Positions 44,701-57,085 of a DNA stretch of 64,000 nucleotides are shown in pieces. Positions within the stretch are counted from its first letter, which is position 1, and each line of letters opens with the position of its first letter. The DNA is from Lichenostomus cassidix (taxonomy: Eukaryota; Chordata; Aves; Passeriformes; Meliphagidae). Under the pieces are notes generated by a model. It searched no databases, was not told where the DNA came from, and saw only the letters and a program-made list of their open reading frames with translations. The stretch lies in NCBI GenBank assembly GCA_008360975.2, contig CM039211.1, forward strand, positions 8,059,522-8,123,521. Direction: 5' to 3'. A program made the translations under genes and the position numbers.

Positions 44701-47700
44701 TCCCTTGTTTCAGAGCTGCAGATGCTCCTCATTTCACTCAAAACATTTTGTATGACATTTTCTAGATGATATGCCAAACAAGAATCAGGGCCTACAAAAG
44801 GTACTCATAAAAACATATTTCCTCCTGAGATTGAAAGCAGCAAATTGCATTCCACACGAAGCAAAAATATCTCCAAGGTCAAAAAGGACTTCTTGCACTC
44901 ATACACTTCAGGTAGACTGAAATTAAGAAAGTTGGAGGCTAAGCAGAAAAGGGAATGACACAATGCCTGTTACACAGACCACAGAAATTAGAAAATACTT
45001 CAGAATTTTCTTTACCTGAGCAAGAGCAATGTGCCTGGGAGTGCTTGAAGACAAAATCTATAAGCTTTGGCATTACTTCTAAGCAAGCACTGATTCATTA
45101 TAGAAGCATGTATTTCATTATAAATTAAAGTAGGGAGTTATTGCTCTTTTGTAAAAGATCATTCATGGAAAAGCCTTAATTATCAAAGTATTCTTCAAAG
45201 GAGGAAGGGTCTGTTATTACCCCTGCAAACATGGAAAAAGAAACTATGTGGAGACAAATCTTGGTAGACATTTTCAGAAGCTGAGGTTAATCATGGATTC
45301 CTACAGAGCTCAGCAAAAGTCCTGCACCTCCTGCTCATTGCACCTGTACTTGCTTTGCCTTTACTTCAGGGTTTGCTGATTGCAGGCTGAAAATTATCAC
45401 AGTAGTCTGGCAATTTTTAAAATCCATCTGTTTACATTTGGTCTCAGTGCAGAAAAATGGTCCAACTGCTTCCATAGTCCTTGGCAGGCTGAACATGGTT
45501 CCTGATTCCATTGATCTCTTGCCTCAGGACCTCACCCAAGATATTTAGAAGAAGACAGCATTGAGGCTCTGCCACACCATTATGTCCTAGCTCTGATTTG
45601 AGGTTGAATTTCACTGTGAGTCCCCAGAAAGATGTATTAATTCAGACAATATCAGCCCCATGGATTTATAGGGGAAAAAAATATATATAGAGAAAAATCA
45701 CAGTCAAAAATCACTGTAATATTATAATCTAAGTCATGGAGCTGATATCTTCCTTCCTTCCCTGAAAGAAATAAATCTATTTAGCAGGTCAGCAAACACT
45801 GATGAAGCTGGCAGTGACCACTATGGTGACACACTCAGCTTTTGAAAGTTGCCTTCATTACAACTGATTTTCATGTATAAGAGAAATAGCCAGTGGCACA
45901 ATTGACTGCTATCCACTATTTCCCACGTTTTCCTCCAAACCCAAGTTCATTTTCTGTAGATTGCAGAGGTGTCCTCATCACATGCTCTTACATCATCCAT
46001 ATGGGCACATTCTTCCTTGCTTAGGAAAGCAGGCACAATTTTTTTAATAAGAAAAATTTTGAAGTCAGACAAGGGTGTATGAAACAATTCCAATTCCTTC
46101 AGATGGCTTACTGCAAACAGTTGGCCTTGACGATGTTTCAAAAAGCCCAAACAACAAACAACCACAAAATCTTTCAAAGTCAGGTACTAACTTCCCTGTT
46201 ACTACATTTGGCCCTTGTAGTAGAGATTACATAGCTCAGTCAGTCAAGGTGATTTCTGTAAATCCTAAGGATTATGCTATCATAGTGCCATAAAATATGT
46301 GGAACACTTTTGTAGAAGAGAAAATTTAGCTTGGCTCATGAAGATGCTAAGAATTACCACTGCTCCTCTCAAACCATAGGATGTATTTGAACATTTTAAA
46401 TTACATGATAATAAGTAATACTCTAATGATGAGACCAACATCCTCACAGCTCCATGGAATAGTGAGAGCAAGACCTTCTTTGGTGATTTAAACATTCATG
46501 ATATCAATTTTCAAAACAAACCAGAAAAAGATGCAAACCAGTAACACTAAGAACTTTATGTATGATTTTTTTTTTAATTATGTTCCTTCAAGTGTGGTTG
46601 TTAGAAGAAGGTTCCAGTGGTCAACACAAATTTTTGAGCTCTGCAAAACTGCTTTGATCTGCCTGCCAGATTAGGCTGATTAATTAATACAAACAAGCTT
46701 TGCCAGAAAAACTTTTTTCTTACTCTCCTTGTTTCAAAACAAACCTCAGCTCCTGCATCTGACAGTTTCTTTCTGCTTCTCATATTCCAACCTGCCACTG
46801 ATCAACTTTCTTTTCCTTGCTTCTCTTTTTATAATTCACTTCATCACATACTCATCCCAAATTTACTTTCACAGTAAAAATGTGACCTCCAGTGATATTC
46901 TCATATACTTTGTTTTAAAATCTATGCTTTCTGAGCCCCCAGAAATGGATTAGATGGGTAACACTTGCATGATCATTAGACAGGTAATGCTTATGAAAGT
47001 GTTCTGCATAACTGGCACTTATGGAGGGTAGCTCAAGCCATCGTGGGGAATTGTGCAAAAGGTCAGCATTTGCTATATTAGAAGAAAAGTTCTGTGAAGA
47101 AGAAAAAAGGATTAAAGAATATTTCCTTTGGAAACACCTAAGAATTTTAACTTCGAATTTTCAAACTGAAAGAAGTTTTCAAATGTCCTGTATCACCTTT
47201 TTTGTCATTGCTGAACCAGACAAAGATATTATTAATTTGTCACAAATGTAGCTGATTTTTTTTTCTTTTCATGGTTTTCCATCTTGGTGGATTTAATTAT
47301 TTTTTGAAAGAAGAGTGTCTGGTTTTGTGGCAGAAATCTAGAAATCTTAGGAGGTTCCTACCAAATTTTTTCCCAGTGGCTCTAAAACGCATTATTTCTC
47401 TGAGATTTTATTGACAATAAAATGTATTATGAATACAATTTTCAGTTAAAATATTCCCTGTTCAAATAAGTATGAGAGACAAGTGTATCTATAGCATCAA
47501 CTAGTGAATAATGGTAGACCAGTCTCTTTTTTAAGAAGAATGAAAAACTTAAGCTGTTTATAATTAGGTAACTAAGTGGCTAGATTTTCAAAATTCCTAA
47601 ATATTCTGTTTTCACAAGGAAGAAGATGATAAGGAACGCAGTATTTTATCTCCCTCTTCTAAAAATCTGGTATTTTTGAATTTTAAATTAGAAAAGTTCA

Positions 47701-50700
47701 CTTCTAAAAGATTCTCAGTCAACATGACCCGGAAAAATATGAGAAAGTCTTCAATTATAGTCAGGGAAGAAAGAGATGTCTAAGGTAAAGGGAATCAAAA
47801 GATGTTTCTCATTTTACAAGCAAGTCATCAGCCAAAAAATGTTAGGCATCTTTATCCCACCTGTGCTTCAATCAATGCTCGATTAATTTGTCTGTCTGAG
47901 TACCTGGTACAGTGTGAAGATAACCAGATTAACTCCGAACAAGCCTCTCTGCATACAGAGGTCTTGAGGTCACACTAGTTCAGCACTTTACTTTGGCTTC
48001 AGTGAAGTTAATTAAATGCAGGAGAACTTTCCTCTAATGGAACTATTCATCTTCTGATATCACTTTTTCCAGGGTAAAGCTGGATGTCTCTGCAGGCAAT
48101 CAAATGTAGCTTGATGGGTACAGTCCTCTGTGAACTTCTACAGTGAGTAAAAACCTTCAGTCTCTGCCTCTAGACAGAACCTTAGGTGTGGGGTGAAGCA
48201 AATAACAATGAACTGTCAGACATGAATTCTTGTGTCTTGGGGTTAGTCTTGCATAAACAAGAGAAAATGGTAGTTTCAATGGATTTTCAGAAATTCAGTA
48301 GAAACCATGAGAGAAGAATGAACATGTTATCAAGAAATAAAAACAGGAATAAATAAGGAACACCTGGGAATACCTGCATGAACAGACACTCTGACAAATG
48401 TAAAAACTTAGGTATTTCTCTCTAACAGTGCTTTGCTTTTGACATGAATATTCTCAAAAAGCCTTATACAGTCCAGATTCTGTCCTATATGTGATATTTG
48501 TGTGGCATCATTAGGCAACTAAAGAGATTTTTTTAATCTCGTTTATACCTTTGAGTTTATATTTTTCAAAACTATGTTTTGTAAAAATCAGCCTTGAGAA
48601 ACAGTTACATAGTTATGAATTTTCAGATCCACCACTGCACAGAAGACACTGACAAATACAAATAAGCCCTTTATGATGGTGCAGAAAGCAGTACAACACA
48701 GTAGAGTAAACCTGTCCAGTATCAGGGGAGAATTCTGACACATGAAAAGCAGTGCATTTAGGTTTTTTGTTTTCCTTTTTGCTTAAGGTCATCCCTCTAA
48801 AGGATTGTCTACTGAGGAAACAGCATGACTGCTGTCTTCCTCTCATGAAGACTCTGCTGAGAAAAGAGCAGCTTCAAAGTAAATTGAGCTCTTGCAGGAG
48901 CCCTGCCACCAGAGGCTGTTGAAGGCATCTCTGGTCAGCCAGGATTATATTTCATTGCCAAGGTAAATGCCAAGTGTGTCTAGTCTCACAGCATATTCAG
49001 CATTGATAGCAATTACTGTCATAATGGCCATGCCATTATTTAATGGGCTAGCAGTGGAACTGGGGCTGGTCTTTCTGATAGACATAATGCCTTTTATAGA
49101 TCATTTCCTGTCAGCCCTGAAACATCTTAAAATCTGTAGGTCAAATTACACCTAGAGATGTAGCCGTACAGTGTTTTGGGTTTCTTTAAAGAAAGATAAC
49201 ACTTTACTTGTATACCACTGGTTGGAACTTAACCAGACCTCGTATTGCAGTATATTTTATAAACATAGACAGTAGAAGATTTTAGGGGGAAAAAAATTCC
49301 AAGATTCTCCTTACAGAAGCATCTGCATTTCCTCTTTCATTGGTGCTGCGTGACACACAATCCATATGAACCCCTGCATGCTTTAAGTGCATTCAATCCT
49401 CTTGTTTAACTACTCAGCTATTGCTGTATATCATACAGATTATTTTATAGCCCTCGAGGCATGGAGCACAAATTACTGAGTGACTCCAGAGCAACTTGCT
49501 GAGACACTAGACTGCTGGCTGACTGTAACTGCATCAGACAGACAGCACCATTTCCTCTGAATTCCTTCAGGGGGTTGTTCCAACAAAGGAAAATGGTTTT
49601 GAAGTCTTGCTTTTACCTGCTTGTTGCCAAGAAAGCTCATAATAAAATCTATCCTGTTAACCCATGTTACAGCTGCAGCCTGCAAGCTGTAAGTCAACAC
49701 TTAATAAGCTGGATGAACTCTGCTGAGTAAACTAAATATGCTCAAGTATATGCACACCTGCAAGAGATTAACCATTTTAAAGTAATTACTCTATCAACTA
49801 CTCCAAATTTTTATCCCAGCAAGACAGCTTAAAGTTATTTCTCCTTCAAAATTTTTGTAATTACTGTGCACAGATTCAAAAGTGGAGCTTTTAAGTAGAC
49901 ACCTAACTGCTAATTTTCAAACAGAGCTGTCTGTCTAGGTGCCCAGATTTCTCTTTTTTTCCCCCCTGAAGATCTGCGTCTCCTACCACATTTTTGAGAA
50001 AGTATTCAGGCCAGCTGATATCAAAACATGCAGGCCAATGTTTTCAAAGAAAATTCTGCCACAAACCCCCAAAGGAGTTATGCAGCTGGTTCTCTAATAA
50101 GGTTTTCCATTATGTTTTTCATAATCATGCTTCTACCTTTATATATAAACACCTGATTGCTATTTGGTATTATTTTGGAAGTATGTTTTCCTTTAATGCA
50201 TTTTTTTACAATATAAACAGCTAATAATGTTCTGTAAATACGTACTATCCAATCAAAAATCTTGCCTGACTGACAAAAAAAACCCCATAAGATAAGCCAT
50301 GATCTAGACTATATCTCACATGGCTTGTCTGCTTTGCAGCAGTGGACTGTGATTTAGAATTGCATGAGTGAAAATACAAAAAAAGAAAGTAAACTGCACC
50401 TTTAAAAAAACACAAAACAAACAAAAACATGGAAAACATCATTGGAATTCCTTGTAACAGTTGTTCTCCCATCAGCAGTTTTCCTTTCCCCATTCCAGCC
50501 CTGTGATCTGTTGCCATTTCTCAAAGTACATGTCTAATTCACTCAAACTACAGCCCCCAGACAAAGCTGGTCTAAGAAATTTCCAAGCAAACAGTTTTTC
50601 ACGGAGAAATATAGAAATGCTGAACCCAGAAGCTTTCACAGAGGCACTTTATTTTCAACAAACTTCCACAGGATGCCTGCCTGCTTTGTGCCATCTCAGT

Positions 50701-51191
50701 TATTGGGTTGCAAAGAAGCCTGACCACGCAGATGAGATCCCAGCTGGGTTCTCCAGGGAGTCCAGACTCCCAAAGTCAAGAGCCCCAGAGCCTCCTCCTC
50801 TCTCTGAAGTGTTTATTTTAGATGACTGGTTTGGCAAAAGGAGGAAAGGAGTCTGCAGTCCTGAAAGCTTACATTTGAGATGCTCTCTCAGGGATTTCCA
50901 CCACCCTGCCACACACTCTGGTGGCAATATTACACTTGTAGAATCCCTGGAAGACACATTCAGTCAAAAGTCTGCCATCCACTGGGACTAGATTTCTTTA
51001 TGTGTTGTTCAGTATTGTCTTCTTAAAAATCAAGCCGGAATAGTTTCCTCTGTGGAAAAATTCAAAGTGTCTTTTCTTTTATTTTTTTCCCAGAGTCAGT
51101 ACTGAAGCTTTCTTATGGCATTAAACTTCCCTTGAGAGGGAAATTTGAAGCTTTGAAATGCCATCCTCCAGAGAGAGTCTGACATTCAGGG

Positions 51192-51242
51192 AATAAGATG
51201 TTACACCATGACAATATACACCATGACAATAAGATGTTACAC
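51192..51242. repeat. Local tandem duplication
   Basis: aataagatgttacac occurs at 51192-51206 and 51228-51242, and acaccatgacaat occurs at 51203-51215 and 51218-51230. An interlocked 15-36 bp duplication, probably replication slippage. Confidence 0.85.
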
Positions 51243-51798
51243 AGGCAGTCCTCCTTGTCTGAGCTGCAGCAAAAGTATTCTAAGTCACAACAGTCCCCAT
51301 ACCTTTAAAAAGGGATGAACATATCTCTCTAAGAAGTCTTTCTCTGTGTTTCCTCTCCATAGGTAGACACACCACAGAGTCAACCTTAACCCTTCAAGAG
51401 ACACTGATGAGTAATATAAATAATCATAAGATAAATGTCTCTCCTGTACAACAAAGCCTCATGTAAATGTTTTAAGTCCATGAATGTGGCAGAGGAGATA
51501 TTTCTGGTTTGTGACCAAATGTCTGTATATTCCTATTAGGAACCAGGATGTACAAAGAGATAAGATAACACATAATTCTTCAATTTGTTCATATAAATGC
51601 CACTTCTATGAAACAAATGTAGGGAGCTTAGTCATGTTGCAGGATTGACTATACCCCAGTAAAATGGTCCTTTTACTTCCCTAAAATGGGTATCAAACCA
51701 TAAGCTGTAAAACTTGCTCCTGATGTTCAGAATTAGGAAAATGTAAGTTTCCCTTTAATGTTCTTGAAATCAGATATGCATGCACACACAGAGATAGA

Positions 51799-51812
51799 TA
51801 TATATATATATA
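51799..51812. repeat. (TA)n dinucleotide run
   Basis: Seven uninterrupted TA units following GATA units. A simple repeat. Confidence 0.9.
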
Positions 51813-53739
51813 TTTGATAGGTAGGCTAATTTTAGGAAAACTGGGCCATGTCCTTCCTATCTGGTTCACATTTTTCTGCACTATGAGTTCTTGTTTTCTT
51901 GTTACAGAAGAGTTGGCACTGACTGAATCAATGCTTGTTCAGAGGAAATAAGCAGTAAGAGGTGATGTTCAAAAACACAGAACTGAAAATTTTTAGAGAT
52001 AAAAATGCCATTCGACCCACTCTCATTTTAATACTTCTAGAATTTAAATTAAAATAATACCAAATTAAGGTATTAACGTCTCATGTTTTGAGGCAAATAT
52101 GCAATTACTTGTGTTAATAATGTGCAATTATCAGAACATTTTTCTGTCAAAAAAGTGAAGACGGATTATGGACTGTTTTCTGGTCAGACCTAACTATAAA
52201 TTTGCATGTGGCAGATGAGTAATCCAAATCTCAGTGTCCATTAAGAAGCTATTTTTGCATGTGACCTAACATTCAAATTTAAAACAATATTAGCAACATT
52301 TTTAGCAATTAATTTTATGATACCAATGAATGAAAATTCATCCCTATTTCATGCACAAAGAATAGGATGTGCCCAGTATTTGTGCATAGGTAAGCAGTGC
52401 TCAGAGTAAAACGCAAACATGGTAATTCATCAGACCCTCCTGACAGGTAATCTAATCGTGTGTGACAGCTACTGTTTGCACGAATAACTATGATGACTGG
52501 GCTAGACTCCTTTCTCAGCAGTCCCAGTGGATGTCTAATATGTTCCATGTATAGTTTTTAGGTAGATAAACTGCAGATTACATACCACCATACCTTTAGG
52601 AAATTGAAGGGACAGCATGGAAGCAAGCTGCACTGCTGCTGCTGCCCTTTCCTGGCTTTCTGGCAGCTGGGAAGATTCTTGTCCTCTAAAGATTCCATGA
52701 ATGTTTTCTATTTTCTGTTTACATGACACACTCTGTTAAGGTATTTAAAGGCTTCACCTAGGGTCTTGTGCTATTCTTCTTCCCAAACTTCAAAGGGAGT
52801 TTCATTGTACGATTGATTGTTTTGCTGAGAGACTAACTTAAGCAAAAGACTGATTAACTACCACAGTAATTTTCAGCTGGTTCCTCTGTTTTTAAATGAT
52901 ACATTAAGCAAAAAGGGAAGAATTCCTCCTGTATGATTTTCTTGAATATGTTTCATGTCCTGCCATAAGATATTTCCAAAAGATCACAAACATGAATCAG
53001 TTCTCCTGACACCCTAAAAAATTGCAGTTAGGTTGTCTGTGAATAAGAAGAGTATCCCTCTATTAATAAAGAATTATTAATTTGTCATTGACAAACTTGT
53101 CCAGTTTTCCCTGGAGCCCACATATACACCTCCACAGATTAACTACATACTCTGTAGACATCCACCTCTTCCTGTTTCAAGTCTTGTGCATGGTAAAGAC
53201 GCCTGATTTTCACAGGTTCTTGTACAAAAAGTAAGTAAAAGAAAGCCCCCAAGTCATAATGCATCTGTTTGACACCGTTCCACTTCTGATGTAATGGGTT
53301 TGTTTTAAAATATCCTTAGGTACCCTTTTCCTTCTTCTTCCAAAGGAAAATCCTTACTCTATTCTTATCACTTCTCATGCAGAAACAATTCCATATCTTT
53401 GGGTCTTCCATAAAATCTTGGTGTAGTTCTTCTAATTTATTATTTACCACTTCTTAAAAAAAAAACAAACAAAACTATGGAGAGTTTTCAAGACATAAAT
53501 GCCCCACAGCTTTATAACCTCATGTGACAATGACCTACCTATTTTTTCCTAATAATTCCCTACACACTGTTTGCCCTCCTCTGGTTATCATTTGGAAATG
53601 AAATTTGCCATTTTATTACTGTTTGCCTGCATATACCTTCAAAGTCAGCCTTTATATTTACTTCACTGATTCATTTGCTCTCATCAGTAAACTTCATCTG
53701 CTTCCTGTTCATGCCTTTTCCCTGATTACTTATGGAAAA

Positions 53740-54060
53740 ATTTGGCCCAATGCATATACTGTGAGGCCATACTGCCAACTTTCCCTCTTTGAGGATGCTG
53801 ACCAGTTATTCCAGCTCTCTTCTTTCCATCTTCTAAGCCAGTTATTTAAAAATATGATGGCCTTCCCCTTTATGCCATGACAGCTGAATTGCTCTAACAT
53901 CCTTTGAGAAGGGATCTTGTCAAATAACTTCTAGAAATCCAAGCAGAGCATATCAACTTCAGGTCCCCTGTGTATGTGCTTACAATCTGCTTCAAAGAAA
54001 TACAATTGATTTTCCAGAGCAAAATCTGCTTAACTCTTCCTTAGTGTCTAGTATTAATTC
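53740..54060 (-). repeat. Old non-LTR retrotransposon (CR1/L3-type RT) fossil, antisense
   Basis: On the minus strand 53905-53975 reads DMLCLDF, stop, KLFDKIPSQRM, clearly the LINE RT block of type DxxYLDFxKAFDxVxH. Flanking blocks (ctttgaggatgctgacc, cagttatttaaaaat, cttccccttt then atgccatgacagctga, and tttccagagcaaaatctgcttaac) follow the order of old L3/CR1-like elements. Heavily diverged, with stops; much older than the CR1 copies in this window. Confidence 0.65.
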
Positions 54061-56566
54061 ATATGAATAATATCTTTTTACAGAAGAATGGTGAGCAGTA
54101 TTTTTTGTACAAGTCTCTCATTACCGTGATGTCTCCTGGAACTTCCCTCAAAAACTAGCACTGCATTCCTCATCTTCTAATCCTGTGACACTAATGCAGC
54201 TTTAATAATGAGACTACATATTACAGCTTACTAGCTTAGCTGCTTGGCTTTTGAGGTCTCTTAAATTCTCGACAAATTCACATGTTTTTTTTACTACTCA
54301 TTTTAGTGACATTCTATGCTGATTCTCATAACAATCCAATTTAAAAACATTTCATGCCCCAGTACATCTGCAAATGAAAGGGTTCTAGTGCAGAAACCAA
54401 GGTCTTTCAAGATGAAACACAGGTGTAAAATATTAATTTTACTTTTTTGCTCTGGCCTGGTCTTTCTCTTATATTTTATCTGCCTTTGGCTATACAGTGT
54501 ATCTGGTCTGTTTCCTATTCTCAAGCTGTTTTAAAAAAAAGTGGGTTTTTTTTTTTTTAATTGCTTTTTGTACCTTTATTCACATTTGTCCCCCTAAACA
54601 ATTCTCTTTTTTTTGGTCTTTCATGCACGAGACAGAAATCATGGTGACTGCTTCGCTGACTGAGTATGAGTTCCTGATGAACTTCCCTTGAGTCTAACTG
54701 TTTTCAAAGCTGTGCTAGTAGCAAAAGGTTTTTGCCATTGGAAGTACATAAAACCACAAAAAACATAAAAAAAGAAAAAAAAAAGAAGAAAGAAAAAGAA
54801 AAAGAAAAAAAAGAAAAGAGAAACCTCAAGACACATGAACTTATCTTAATCGAAGTGTAACTCTGGCTTACATTTTGAAAGGTCCCACTTTCTCAACATG
54901 CATAATTGCATGTTGCACTTTCCTGACAGTATCATTTGCATGTGATAGGTTTTGTGTTGGCAAAGTCAAACTCCATTGGCCTGCTAGTACCATTGCTCAA
55001 GAAAAGTGAATGCAGGGAGGTTTCTAAACACCAAAGAGCTACCTTTCAATATTTCAGCCTAAAATATCTTTTACTGTTATTTGTCAGATCAGAGACATAA
55101 GCAGGGTCTAAATATTCGCTTCCAGTCTGAAACGTCCTAAGAAACAGCTTGAGTAAAACCTTGCCAGCTTACTAGTCCTATGGCTTCTTTTGTAGCCAGT
55201 TGATCAACAAGAATCCACATCAGCCACTTAAACCATCCAGCCTCCTCTCAACAGTATTATCAGCAGCATGCACTTTCAAAAACCCTCAACAACAGTTTGG
55301 AGTGTGCAGAAAAATAGAAGGTCTGCTTCACCAGCTTTCCTTTTGTGACTTCAAACTTCAGCTCCTTTACAACACATGGTTTGGATCCCAAAGGTATGAC
55401 AGCAATTTTCAAATGAATACAAAAGAGCAAAAAATAATCTCTCCAATGTTGTAGGTTTGTCAAGTTTCTCAGACAAAACATGAAACGATTCTAAGGGGCC
55501 AGACACATCTGCTGCAATCAATGCAGGACGCTCACCAAATCTGTCAAAATCTTTTCTTTCCCCTTCTGACAGCCCTGCGTGCCTCTGAATGTTTACAGCT
55601 ACCTGTCTGTCAAATGCCTCATTGTTCTGTGCAGATTACAGTTATTTGTAGTCCTTACATGCAGAATGTTGGTCACTGCTCAGAGTTCAAATGAGTGTCA
55701 GACACCTTGGCTTGTCTCTACCAATGCCTGTTACTGTGCAGGTTTTCAATAGCCAAATATCAATCTGCATGACTCACTCTGTGAATCTGCTGAAAGTGAT
55801 AACACTTCAGTCTTATCAGTTGTGTCCCCAGCTTGCAGACACAATGAAGAAATTTTTCAATCATTTATTTCTCACTGTTTTCCATCAGTACCTCTGTAGG
55901 CTCAACAATGCCACTGAGAGCAGAGCTGTGATGCCCTCCCTCCTACGACAAACAGCCTTATCCTCCAAATCTTTCCAACTTGATCAGTAGGGAACAAATG
56001 TCCTGGTAAAAAGTTTAGAAATTCTTAAATTTGTTGAGAGACGGAGAAAGAAAGGACAGGAAGTACTTTCTAAGCAGAGATCCATTACATCAGATTTTGG
56101 CCAGGAGCTGAGATTCCCATTTGACTTGCCTACCCCCAGAACTGGGGGTGATCAAGACACTGCAAAAACTTTAGTTGCTCACTGCTGTGCCATTCACCCA
56201 CTGACTACCTACCGACTGTTTAAAGCAGCACAACCAGCTGCCAAGCACAACACAGAACAGGGAAATGAAAAGCTATTCTTCATTCAAACTTGTAAGCTGC
56301 AACCAAAGATGGCAAAGTAATCCTCATTAGCAGTGTACAGAAGTTGTCATAGATTGGACTAATTCCTGTGGGCAACTTGCAGCACGCATCAGGTAAAAGG
56401 CATCAGGAAAATGATGCAGCTCATCTCAAACCTCTAGTAGGTACATATTACAAATCTCAAGTTGTTGCGGTGCATGCCTGCAAGTTCTAGTGCTCAAGAG
56501 ACCAGCCGCAGGGGGCTTGTGACAGCCTGGACTGTTTAGGTCATGGAAACCTGGGGAAACCAACCA
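54061..56566. other. Unique DNA, no gene seen
   Basis: Includes an A/AAG-rich run (about 54756-54820) and T runs (about 54545-54559). Only chance reading frames. Confidence 0.5.
54756..54820. repeat. A/AAAAAG-rich microsatellite
   Basis: Runs of A interrupted by single G residues (aaaaaag, gaagaaag, aaaaagaaaaag). Similar in type to the repeat at 41608 but no LINE body is attached. Confidence 0.85.
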
Positions 56567-57085
56567 TGAGCCCCTGTGGTTGAACAAATTATTTCTAGAG
56601 ACTTCTTTGTTCCCTCTTGAGTTGTGTATTATTGGTTCATTTGAATTGTGTCCCTGTCCCTCTTCCCTCTGACTGTCCCCGTTGGTCTGCACACCAAACC
56701 ACTCCCCTTTTCCTTCCCCATATAACCCTTTGTCACTGGCTGTTCAGGGCTCGCAGCCTCCGGACTTCCAGCCTTCAGCCTGTCCCTGTCTCTCCGTCCC
56801 TTCTCGCTGTCCCTGGACCCTCACCTGAAGACCCTCAAATAAATCCCTGGAAGCCTGCAGACTGCATGTCGTACATTCTTCTGTCCCACCTCATTTCCCG
56901 CTTGCCTCCGTCCCCCAGGGACTCCGCAGACCGGTCAGTGAGCCTCTCTACCAGGGCACACCCGGCAGGTGTAGCGGGGTGGTGGCTCGCCCTTCCTGTG
57001 TGGCTTCGGGGCATGCCGCCTGAACTCGAAAGCGAGAAGTCACATCGAGTCAGTACTGAGACCGAGAATTCTCACATCCCAGTTT
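56567..57085 (+). mobile_element. LTR, same family as those at 6180 and 14620; ends uncertain
   Basis: Shares ttctagagactt (56593) with the 14620 LTR, the tattggttcatttgaa block (56629) with the 6180 LTR, and the aataaatccctgga R-region motif (56847) with the 14620 copy. ATTGG box, C/T-rich U3, TATA box (ccatataaccc, about 56719) and AATAAA (56846-56851) are in proper order for the plus strand. U5 is CpG-rich. I could not find a convincing TSD; candidate ends range 56533-56581 on the left and 57044-57102 on the right. A 194-codon frame across it is a composition artefact. Confidence 0.75.

Larger units (their letters stand above)
41708..53739. other. Long unique AT-rich stretch, no gene recognised
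   Basis: Twelve kb without a repeat or exon I can identify. It holds a short local duplication (51192-51242), a TA run (51799-51812) and one long unexplained reading frame (50461-50991, 176 codons) that I cannot assign. Short A/T tracts are frequent. Confidence 0.5.
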
